Source: Planctomycetota bacterium (lineage in GTDB: Bacteria; Planctomycetota; Planctomycetia; Pirellulales; Thermoguttaceae). Taken from it: 5,295 bases of DNA. The stretch lies in assembly GCA_021784975.1 (NCBI GenBank), contig JAJYGU010000274.1, forward strand, positions 1 through 5,295. Reading direction: 5' to 3'. The position numbers were made by a program, and so were the translations under genes. Shown piece after piece: positions 1 through 4,595 of the stretch (position 1 is its first letter; each line of letters begins with the position of its first letter). Below the pieces are notes generated by a model. That model had not been told where the DNA came from and did no database searches. It saw only the letters and a program-made list of their open reading frames with translations.

Positions 1-106
1 CAGTGTCAGTTTGGGCGGGTTGTGGTCGTGTACCAGGCCGTGTTTTTTTGGCTCAAAGAAGGCTTCCACGGCCGCCCTCGGACCCCAAATAGCCCGAAAA
101 CCCCGG

Positions 107-126
107 AAAAATGCCGCTTGGCGGCA
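107..126 (-). terminator. Possible minus-strand intrinsic terminator hairpin
   Basis: TGCCGC (112-117) and GCGGCA (121-126) form a perfect 6-bp stem around a 3-nt loop. Five A residues at 107-111 read as a T5 tract directly after the stem on the minus strand, the usual form of a rho-independent terminator. On the plus strand the stem is followed by A residues, so it would not act that way in that direction. No minus-strand gene ends here. It would therefore stop antisense transcripts, or it may be a structural or regulatory element instead. Confidence 0.3.
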
Positions 127-134
127 AAAATTCG

Positions 135-165
135 CCGGAATTCGCGGAATTTCACCGAATTCCGG
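135..165. repeat. Perfect 10-bp inverted repeat upstream of the HU-like gene
   Basis: CCGGAATTCG at 135-144 is exactly mirrored by CGAATTCCGG at 156-165, with an 11-base spacer. The spacer holds a further CGGAATT copy. Arm centres are 21 bases apart, two helical turns, which suits a dimeric protein binding one DNA face. A T5 run at 172-176 follows after a short gap, so a weak plus-strand terminator for a gene left of the window is an alternative. It lies about 100 bases before the HU start and overlaps the upstream edge of a possible promoter. Confidence 0.5.
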
Positions 166-166
166 G

Positions 167-194
167 TTGCATTTTTCGCGGAACCGACTTAAAT
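167..194 (+). promoter_or_regulatory. Weak sigma70-like promoter candidate for the HU-like gene
   Basis: TTGCAT (167-172) and TTAAAT (189-194) are 16 bases apart and resemble -35 and -10 boxes, matching the consensus at 3 of 6 and 4 of 6 positions. This would give a leader of roughly 65 bases before the ATG at 266. It abuts the 135-165 inverted repeat, so a protein bound there could affect it. The match is weak and planctomycete promoters are not well defined, so this is only a candidate. Confidence 0.25.
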
Positions 195-250
195 CATCAC
201 GTCCAGACATTGATGGACAGACTGGTTTTTTTACCCACGTACCCTCGCAG

Positions 251-257
251 GGAAGGA
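251..257 (+). promoter_or_regulatory. Ribosome binding site of the HU-like gene
   Basis: GGAAGGA, a purine-rich Shine-Dalgarno-like sequence, lies 8 bases before the ATG at 266. It is the reason for choosing this start over upstream in-frame codons, and the protein from this ATG matches the normal HU layout. Confidence 0.7.
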
Positions 258-265
258 AGTTACCG

Positions 266-583
266 ATGGCGAAAGCAGCCAAGAAAGCCCCCAGCAAGAC
301 CGAAGTCCTGCAAAACATCGCCGATGCGACCGACCTGAGCAAGAAGCAGGTGGCGAGCGTGTTGGACGCGTTGACCGAACAGATTCGCAAGAACCTTCGC
401 AATCCCGGCGTGTTCACCATCCCGGGCCTGTTGAAGATCGAGAAGAAGAAGGTCCCGGCTCGACCGGCGCAGAAGGGCGTCAAGAATCCGTTTACCGGCG
501 AGTTGCAGGACCGGCCCGCCAAGCCCGCCTACAACAAGGTAAAGGTTCGCGCCCTACGCAGCCTGAAGGACATGGCGAAGTAA
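266..583 (+). CDS. HU-family (histone-like) DNA-binding protein
   Basis: Small basic nucleoid protein of 105 residues, expected to dimerise, bind and bend DNA, and help compact the chromosome. After a Lys/Ala-rich N-terminal extension (residues 1-10), residues 11-47 match the helical dimerisation part of HU (KTEVLQNIAD..., LSKKQV). The stretch FTIPGLLKIEKKKVPARP (about 50-67) corresponds to the beta region that follows. KNPFTGEL (73-80) corresponds to the RNPxTGE tip of the DNA-binding arm and keeps the proline that intercalates DNA in HU. The C-terminal KVKVRALRSLKDM matches the last strand and helix. Typical HU is about 90 residues; the excess is mainly the basic N-terminus. The FTIPGLLKI version replaces the usual VGFGTF motif and marks an HU-like subgroup. 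The gene appears monocistronic, followed by a large palindrome and the convergent maf gene. HU versus IHF-type naming cannot be settled, but the fold assignment is firm. Confidence 0.92.
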   Translation: MAKAAKKAPSKTEVLQNIADATDLSKKQVASVLDALTEQIRKNLRNPGVFTIPGLLKIEKKKVPARPAQKGVKNPFTGELQDRPAKPAYNKVKVRALRSLKDMAK

Positions 584-618
584 GTCTTCGCTCCTGGGTT
601 CTACCGTTTTCCCGGAGA

Positions 619-821
619 GAGCCGCCCGTCGGCGGTTAGGCCGCGGTCGTAGCTTGCCCGGAGTATTCACCGCCGCATCACAACCCGAAGCGTAAGCGAG
701 GCCAGCCACACGACTGAGCCTCGCTTACGCTTCGGGTTGCGATTGCGCACCCTGCGCGGCGCATATCCGGTGGCGTGAATAATCTGGGCCCGGCCGGCAA
801 GAGCCGCTCGACGGGCGGCTC
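619..821. repeat. Nested imperfect palindrome of about 203 bp, MITE-like or folded-RNA element
   Basis: Three blocks are mirrored in nested order. GAGCCGCCCGTCG (619-631) pairs with its exact reverse complement at 809-821 (13 bp). TATTCAC (664-670) pairs with GTGAATA (775-781). The perfect 22-bp arms at 681-702 and 718-739 form the core. The sequence between blocks is not well conserved, and the right arm is about 20 bases longer. Each outer end can also fold alone: GAGCCGC/GCGGCTC (801-807 with 815-821) and CCGCC/GGCGG (622-626 with 631-635). The arrangement suits either a decayed miniature inverted-repeat element or a structured 3' end shared by both convergent transcripts. I see no target-site duplication at the outer ends. 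Confidence 0.5.
681..739. repeat. Perfect 22-bp inverted repeat (stem-loop) between convergent genes
   Basis: The arms at 681-702 and 718-739 are exact reverse complements around a 15-base loop (703-717). The left arm contains CCCGAAGCGTAAGCGAGG. After a mismatch at 680/740 the pairing resumes for 3 bp (677-679 with 741-743). In RNA this is a very stable hairpin on either strand, and it sits where both the HU-like and maf transcripts would end. Neither side has a T-tract, so it is not a textbook intrinsic terminator. It could act as a 3' end stabiliser or as a bidirectional stop. From memory, this core resembles a dispersed intergenic repeat common in planctomycete genomes; I could not verify that here. 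Confidence 0.8.
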
Positions 822-834
822 GCATGGTGGATGC

Positions 835-1434
835 TCATATCTCGCGTCGGCGGTCCGCCCGCCACTCGTCGATCATCTCAGCGAGCAACTCCATCGGCAA
901 CCCCACCACGTTGGACTCGCTCCCGGCGATTACGTGGACCCAATCGATCCCGTCTTGGTATCCGAACGCGCCAGCCTTACCTTCCCACAAGCCGCTGGCC
1001 AGATATTCGTTGAGCTTGTGATCTGAGAGCGGCTCCATCCGCAGGTGCGTGACGGCTGCGCGAATCTGCGGCGGCCCGGCCGGCGCCTCCCAGAGACATA
1101 AGCCGCTGAGCACGCGGTGTTCGCGGCCGCTAAGGAGCTTCAACATCGTGCGAGCGTGGTCTTCCCCCTCAGGCTTGCCGAGGATTCGGCCGTCGCACTC
1201 GGCCACCGTGTCGCAGCCGAGCACCAGCCCGGTGGAAATCCGTCGCACCACCTCGGCCGCCTTTTGGTAAGCCAGCCGCGACACCAACTCCAGCGGGCTT
1301 TCTTGATCGCAAAGGCCACCTTCCGCCGCCTCGCTGGGCGGGCAGACCTCGAATGGATAGCCGGCCTCGGCCAACAACTGGCGGCGGCGCGGCGACCGGC
1401 TGGCCAGCATGAGCTTGGGTAAAGGCTGGTTCAT
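835..1434 (-). CDS. Maf-family nucleoside triphosphate pyrophosphatase
   Basis: Maf proteins are cytoplasmic enzymes that hydrolyse non-canonical or surplus nucleotides (dTTP/UTP, m7GTP and modified bases) to monophosphate and pyrophosphate. They are thought to keep modified bases out of nucleic acid, and some have been linked to septum formation. The 199-residue product is of normal family length. It shows the N-terminal signature LASRSPRRRQLL (10-21), GCDTVAECDGRILGKP (73-88) with the Asp and Lys of the active site, SGREHRVLSGL (102-112), and GKAGAFGYQ...GSESNVVGLP (152-180). KAGAFGYQ resembles the KAGAYGIQ of the dTTP/UTP subgroup (YhdE) more than the YceF subgroup, but the SESN segment is not decisive. 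I start at ATG 1434-1432; a TTG two codons upstream is possible, and neither has a clear ribosome binding site. The gene diverges from the pseudouridine synthase gene and converges on the HU-like gene. Confidence 0.95.
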   Translation of the reverse strand: MNQPLPKLMLASRSPRRRQLLAEAGYPFEVCPPSEAAEGGLCDQESPLELVSRLAYQKAAEVVRRISTGLVLGCDTVAECDGRILGKPEGEDHARTMLKLLSGREHRVLSGLCLWEAPAGPPQIRAAVTHLRMEPLSDHKLNEYLASGLWEGKAGAFGYQDGIDWVHVIAGSESNVVGLPMELLAEMIDEWRADRRREI

Positions 1435-1453
1435 GGGCAAATCAACGGGCTTG

Positions 1454-1482
1454 CTGACGCACCGTTGAATGTATGCTATCGT
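1454..1482 (+). promoter_or_regulatory. Candidate promoter of the pseudouridine synthase gene
   Basis: CTGACG (1454-1459) and TATCGT (1477-1482) are 17 bases apart and each matches the -35/-10 consensus at 4 of 6 positions. A TGC just before the -10 box gives an extended -10 form. Transcription would start near 1489, so the transcript would be leaderless or nearly so, and the in-frame TTG at 1465 would lie outside the message. It sits in the 66-base divergent gap with maf. Confidence 0.35.
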
Positions 1483-1500
1483 GCATCGGGGATGAAGACC

Positions 1501-2172
1501 ATGCTCTTAGGCGTGCTCTACGAAGACAACCACTTGCTGGCAGTGCTCAAGCCGGCCGGACTGCCCACCATGGGCACGCCGGGTGACCGTCCCACGCTTC
1601 TCTCGCTCGCCAAGGAGTATGTCAAGCGGCGATACCGCAAGCCGGGCAACGTCTATCTGGGGGTGGTGAGCCGGCTCGACGCCCCGGTGACCGGGGTGGT
1701 GCTGTTGGCTCGCACCTCGAAGGCCGCCGCCCGGCTGACGGCCCAGTTTCGCGCGCAAACCCTCGAAAAACGCTATTGGGCGCTGGTGGAGGGCGTCGTC
1801 GAGCCGGCGGCCGGGAGTCTGGTCGATTGGCTGGCCCAAGACGAGCGACACCGGCGGATGCACGTGGTCGGCGCGACCATGCCAGGGGCCAAGGAGGCCC
1901 GGCTCTCCTACCGGCGGTTGTCGCAGGTCTCCGGCGGCTCGCTGATGGAAGTGAGCTTGGAAACGGGACGCAAGCATCAGATTCGGCTCCAGTTTGCCGA
2001 TCGCGGCCATCCGATCCTCGGCGACCGGAAGTACGGTAGCCAGCGCCGCTTTCCCAGCGGCATCGCCCTGCACGCTCGCTGGCTGGCCGTCACCCATCCC
2101 ACCACCGGCCAGCGTATCGAATTGGCGGCGCCGCTGCCCGAAGCCTGGCAGAGCTTCGGTGTGAAGGACTGA
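1501..2172 (+). CDS. RluA-family RNA pseudouridine synthase
   Basis: Isomerises specific uridines in rRNA or tRNA to pseudouridine in the cytoplasm. The 223-residue product is a bare catalytic domain with no N-terminal S4 domain, as in short members such as TruC/RluA. It opens with VLYEDNHLLAVLKPAGLPT (5-23). The catalytic motif reads SRLDAPVTG (57-65), with Asp60 as the expected catalytic residue in place of the usual HRLDxxTSG. KRYWALVEG (90-98) and LETGRKHQIR (153-162) with GHPILGDRKYG (169-179) are standard family motifs. Start choice: ATG 1501 has GGGGA 8 bases upstream and begins right at the conserved VLYEDN; ATG 1492 and TTG 1465 are in frame and possible, and a likely promoter overlaps the TTG. 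The substrate cannot be told from sequence. The phosphohexomutase gene follows after 83 bases on the same strand. Confidence 0.93.
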   Translation: MLLGVLYEDNHLLAVLKPAGLPTMGTPGDRPTLLSLAKEYVKRRYRKPGNVYLGVVSRLDAPVTGVVLLARTSKAAARLTAQFRAQTLEKRYWALVEGVVEPAAGSLVDWLAQDERHRRMHVVGATMPGAKEARLSYRRLSQVSGGSLMEVSLETGRKHQIRLQFADRGHPILGDRKYGSQRRFPSGIALHARWLAVTHPTTGQRIELAAPLPEAWQSFGVKD

Positions 2173-2223
2173 GCCGTCGGATTACCGGCAGCCATCTGCC
2201 CTCGCATCTTCTCAAGGACGGCT
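2172..2223 (+). other. Nested inverted repeats after the pseudouridine synthase stop codon
   Basis: AGCCGTC (2172-2178) is mirrored by GACGGCT (2217-2223), and inside it GGCAG-CCAT-CTGCC (2187-2200) forms a 5-bp hairpin. There is no T-tract, so this is not a clear terminator. It could be a weak transcript-end structure or a leader structure ahead of the phosphohexomutase gene. The rest of the 83-base gap shows only the ribosome binding site. Confidence 0.25.
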
Positions 2224-2243
2224 GGCTTGGTTAGGATGTCGTC

Positions 2244-2249
2244 AGGAGG
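2244..2249 (+). promoter_or_regulatory. Consensus Shine-Dalgarno site of the phosphohexomutase gene
   Basis: AGGAGG, a full match to the anti-16S consensus, lies 6 bases before the ATG at 2256. It is the strongest ribosome binding site in the window, fixes the start codon and suggests efficient translation. Confidence 0.85.
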
Positions 2250-2255
2250 CATTCC

Positions 2256-3761
2256 ATGCCGCTCGACCTCTCGATGTTTCGCGCCTACGACATTCGCACG
2301 CCTTCTCGGCTGTTGCCGCCGGCGTTGGCCGAGCGGTTGGCACGGGCCGAGGCGGCCTACTTTCGCGAGGTCTTAGAGGTGCCAGGCGTGGTGGTGGCCC
2401 ACGATGCCCGCCGCACCGGTCCGCAATACTTGACGATCGCCGCCGACGTTTTTTGCGATGCCGGCTTGGAGGTCGTCTATTTGCCGGGGGCCTGCACGGC
2501 GTCGGCCTTCTATTTTGCCGCCATGTGCCATCGCGATTACGCCGCCGTGCTGATCGGCGCCTCGCACAACCCGGCCGACGATACGGGCCAAAAGATCCTT
2601 GGGCCGGGATTGACGCCCGTCGCCCGCGGCATCGGGCCCGACGGCGGCCTGGATGCCGTTCGGAAGCTTTATCAAGAGGGAGCGTCCTGCCACGGCGGGC
2701 GGCGCGGCCGGGTCCACCCGCGGGAGCTGATCGACCGGTATGTTGCCTATAGCATGGAACTGGCGGGCGTGGCGCCGGGAAGCCTGCACGGGGCGCGAAT
2801 CCTGCAGGATTACCTGCACGGGGCTGCCGGACGGGAAATGATGTTGGCCTTCGATCGGGCGGGCGCCGCACTAACGCCCTTGCATTTCACCCCCGACGGC
2901 TTCTTCCCGCTGGGCGATCCGAATCCCGTGAAACAAGAGGCGATCGGTCCCGGCTTGCAGACCCTTGTGGGCGGGGATTTTCTGTTGGGAACTTTCTTCG
3001 ACGGCGACGGCGACCGGATCGATTTTTATCGCGGCGACGGCCAGTATCTCTCTTCGAGCTTTGTGTACGCCGCGATCTTGCCGGAGGTTCGCAAGCGATT
3101 CTCGGGGCCGGGCCTGGGCGTGTTCGCCGACCTCAAGTGCAACCCGCTGGCGATCATGGAGATGGCCCGCAGCGGCGTCGGTGTCGACGTGATTCGCAAC
3201 GGGCACTCGCAGATCAAACAGAGCCTGATCGAGGCCCCGACCCACTTCGGAGCCGTCGAGGAGTCGGCCCACTTCTACGAGGCATTTTCCCCGCAGGGAA
3301 TAGGGCGGTATTGCGCCGAAAACACGCTGTACCTCGCGCTGTTGGCCTGCCGGGTGTGGCAGGAAGACCCGCAGCGCTTCGAGCAACTCTTTCGGCTGCA
3401 AGCCACCACCGCCCGCGAGCGCGAGTGGGGCTACAGGTTCCCCAGCGATACCGCCCGGGCGGCCGCCCTGCAAGCAGTTGAAGAACATTTTGTGCGGCAG
3501 GGAGCCCGCGCCCTGGATCGCATGAAAAACGGAATGGAGCTGGAAGCCACCCTCATGCGCCGCGGGCTGCCCTTCGACGTCGACCCGCAGACCCGTCTGG
3601 CCGACGATTGGCTCCAGGTCTGCCAGCGGGTTTCACAAAGCGAGGACGGCCTGGCCCGCTGGGAAGTGGTCGGGGCCGCGCCAGCCCTGGTGCGGCAGGC
3701 AAAAGAGGAAATCGCGGCATGCGCGGCCGGATTCGGGGCCGGCGGGGAGTATCAAGGGTGA
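2256..3761 (+). CDS. Phosphomannomutase/phosphoglucomutase-type phosphohexomutase
   Basis: Member of the alpha-D-phosphohexomutase superfamily, which interconverts hexose 6-phosphate and 1-phosphate through a phosphoserine and a bound Mg2+ in the cytoplasm, feeding sugar-nucleotide and glycan synthesis. The 501 residues are a little longer than the usual 450-470. All four domains are traceable: FRAYDIR (8-14) at the N-terminus; GASHNP (101-106) with catalytic Ser103; the metal loop DGDGDR (249-254); NGHSQIK (315-321) followed by the sugar-binding loop EESAHF (335-340), replacing GEMSGH/GEESGH; and a divergent domain IV phosphate loop RVSQSE (458-463), replacing RPSNTEP. GHSxIK plus EESAH points to the phosphomannomutase/phosphoglucomutase branch rather than GlmM, but the sugar is unproven. 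The altered loops suggest a distinct subfamily, perhaps with shifted specificity. The start is set by AGGAGG 6 bases upstream. Only 29 bases separate it from the exported-protein gene. Confidence 0.88.
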   Translation: MPLDLSMFRAYDIRTPSRLLPPALAERLARAEAAYFREVLEVPGVVVAHDARRTGPQYLTIAADVFCDAGLEVVYLPGACTASAFYFAAMCHRDYAAVLIGASHNPADDTGQKILGPGLTPVARGIGPDGGLDAVRKLYQEGASCHGGRRGRVHPRELIDRYVAYSMELAGVAPGSLHGARILQDYLHGAAGREMMLAFDRAGAALTPLHFTPDGFFPLGDPNPVKQEAIGPGLQTLVGGDFLLGTFFDGDGDRIDFYRGDGQYLSSSFVYAAILPEVRKRFSGPGLGVFADLKCNPLAIMEMARSGVGVDVIRNGHSQIKQSLIEAPTHFGAVEESAHFYEAFSPQGIGRYCAENTLYLALLACRVWQEDPQRFEQLFRLQATTAREREWGYRFPSDTARAAALQAVEEHFVRQGARALDRMKNGMELEATLMRRGLPFDVDPQTRLADDWLQVCQRVSQSEDGLARWEVVGAAPALVRQAKEEIAACAAGFGAGGEYQG

Positions 3762-3777
3762 CCGGGTTGCAGTCTCT

Positions 3778-3783
3778 AGGCGG
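3778..3783 (+). promoter_or_regulatory. Ribosome binding site of the exported-protein gene
   Basis: AGGCGG, one base from AGGAGG, lies 7 bases before ATG 3791. It favours this start over ATG 3827, which has no comparable site, and over the in-frame codons that run back into the phosphohexomutase gene. Confidence 0.5.
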
Positions 3784-3790
3784 TGCATTC

Positions 3791-4591
3791 ATGGGTCATT
3801 TTCGGCGAAAGACGGCTGGCGCGGTGATGAGGCGGTTTTGGGAAGTAGCGGCGACGGGAATCCTGCTGGCCGCGTCTTCTACAGCCCAGGCCGCCAAGTT
3901 GACGGTCGAACTTGGGGGAAGTTCACAAGAGATCACCTTCGTCGGGGCGATCCAACGTTGGGATGCGGACGGCAACCATCGCCGGCTGCCGGACCCGAAA
4001 GCGAAGATCGACGCCCCGGCGGTCGATGCAACCGCCACTCGCGGCGACGGCAGTCAATGGGTCTTCCGCGATTTGCCGCCAGGAAAATACGACCTGGTCT
4101 TGCTGGGCAAGCCGCGGCTGCGGATCGAGGGATTCACCTTTGCGCCCATCAAGGAGTTCGACCCGTTCTTTCCCGCCGACGCCAAGGTGGACGAGGAGGC
4201 TGCTGCCTTTATTCTCGGCGACATCAAGCAATCGCAGCACTATGAAAACATCGTCGAACCGCTGTATCTGGCTGGTGATGCGAAGGCGGTCCGCGTGCTG
4301 ATGATGCTCATCCGCGATACGCCCACCAGCTACGAGTCGGTTTTCGCCGGCGCGGCCACCCTGCGCCACGAGATCTGGCAGTACTCGTGGCACTACGGCG
4401 GTTGGGAGAAAGAGCGCCGCACCAAGGTGCTCGACCGGGTGCTCATGCACCGGTCCGAGCTGCGGAAGTGGACTTGGCTCTGGGAGGCGAAGCTCGGCGG
4501 CATCGAAGTGGGCGCGAAGCCGGTCCGGCTGAAGTACCAATTGCCGAAGCTGGGCGGCAAAAAGGTGCTCAAAGGGCTGTATCCTTATTGA
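3791..4591 (+). CDS. Exported protein of unknown function, tryptophan-rich C-terminal half
   Basis: I do not recognise a named family. The 266-residue product begins with a likely Sec signal peptide: basic residues (FRRK 4-7, MRR 13-15), a hydrophobic stretch around 16-30 and an AQA|A cleavage site after residue 34. Mature residues 36-117 look like beta strands; the FRDLPPGKYDLVLLG segment (92-106) resembles the F.dLpPGkYdl turn common in carboxypeptidase-regulatory-like/Cna-B-type beta sandwiches. Residues about 118-232 look mostly helical, with FDPFFPAD (123-130), many acidic residues, and two Trp clusters (W196, W200, W205 and W227, W229, W231) around an HxxxWQYSWHYGGWEKERR segment. The end (250-266) is short, basic and strand-like. 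There is no lipobox, transmembrane anchor or cysteine, so a periplasmic or secreted soluble protein is expected. An alternative start at ATG 3827 gives a shorter, equally plausible signal peptide. It may be co-transcribed with the phosphohexomutase gene. Confidence 0.75.
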   Translation: MGHFRRKTAGAVMRRFWEVAATGILLAASSTAQAAKLTVELGGSSQEITFVGAIQRWDADGNHRRLPDPKAKIDAPAVDATATRGDGSQWVFRDLPPGKYDLVLLGKPRLRIEGFTFAPIKEFDPFFPADAKVDEEAAAFILGDIKQSQHYENIVEPLYLAGDAKAVRVLMMLIRDTPTSYESVFAGAATLRHEIWQYSWHYGGWEKERRTKVLDRVLMHRSELRKWTWLWEAKLGGIEVGAKPVRLKYQLPKLGGKKVLKGLYPY

Positions 4592-4595
4592 TGCC

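Larger units (their letters stand above)
1..265. other. Non-coding leader region upstream of the HU-like gene, rich in inverted repeats
   Basis: No convincing gene is seen here. The HU frame stays open back to position 11, but the translated stretch has no recognisable domain and a good ribosome binding site sits just before the internal ATG at 266, so I treat it as untranslated. The region holds four short inverted repeats: GGCCGTG/CACGGCC (36-42 with 67-73), TGCCGC/GCGGCA (112-117 with 121-126), CCGGAATTCG/CGAATTCCGG (135-144 with 156-165) and GTCCA/TGGAC (201-205 with 214-218). It also has a T7 run at 43-49 and a T-rich stretch just before the HU ribosome binding site. This is what would be expected of a regulatory region, perhaps together with the end of an upstream transcription unit. 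Nothing shows directly which element acts. Confidence 0.6.
584..834. other. Intergenic region between convergent HU-like and maf genes, mostly palindromic
   Basis: This 251-base gap holds no supported gene; short open frames crossing it have no recognisable content. Nearly all of 619-821 is accounted for by a nested, imperfect palindrome whose parts are listed separately. The first 35 bases after the HU stop codon and the last 13 bases before the maf stop codon look unstructured. Confidence 0.7.

Noticed and set aside
36..73. GGCCGTG/CACGGCC inverted repeat with a T7 run as a terminator
   Set aside because: The T run is inside the 24-base loop, not after the stem, so it does not fit an intrinsic terminator.
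11..265. An 85-codon in-frame N-terminal extension of the HU-like gene
   Set aside because: The extra residues have no recognisable domain, the region is full of inverted repeats, and a good ribosome binding site lies just before ATG 266, where normal HU sequence begins.
619..821. CRISPR array or transposon with terminal repeats and transposase
   Set aside because: There are no regularly spaced direct repeats, no coding capacity for a transposase, and no visible target-site duplication.
2242..3488. Long minus-strand open frames (2242-2871 and 2871-3488) under the phosphohexomutase gene
   Set aside because: They are antisense to a clearly coding gene with intact motifs, are rich in Arg and Pro as expected of GC-rich shadow frames, and show no domain or ribosome binding site.
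3600..3680. Apparent loss of domain IV in the phosphohexomutase
   Set aside because: On closer reading RVSQSEDGLARWEVVG aligns with the RPSNTEPLLRxxVE segment, so the domain is present but divergent.
3608..3790. Upstream extension of the exported-protein gene overlapping the phosphohexomutase gene
   Set aside because: It would put about 60 Arg/Gly/Pro-rich residues before a well-formed signal peptide and overlap a conserved gene; ATG 3791 with AGGCGG fits better.
3923..4540. 205-codon minus-strand open frame under the exported-protein gene
   Set aside because: The plus strand has a signal peptide and a ribosome binding site, while this frame has no recognisable content and looks like a shadow.
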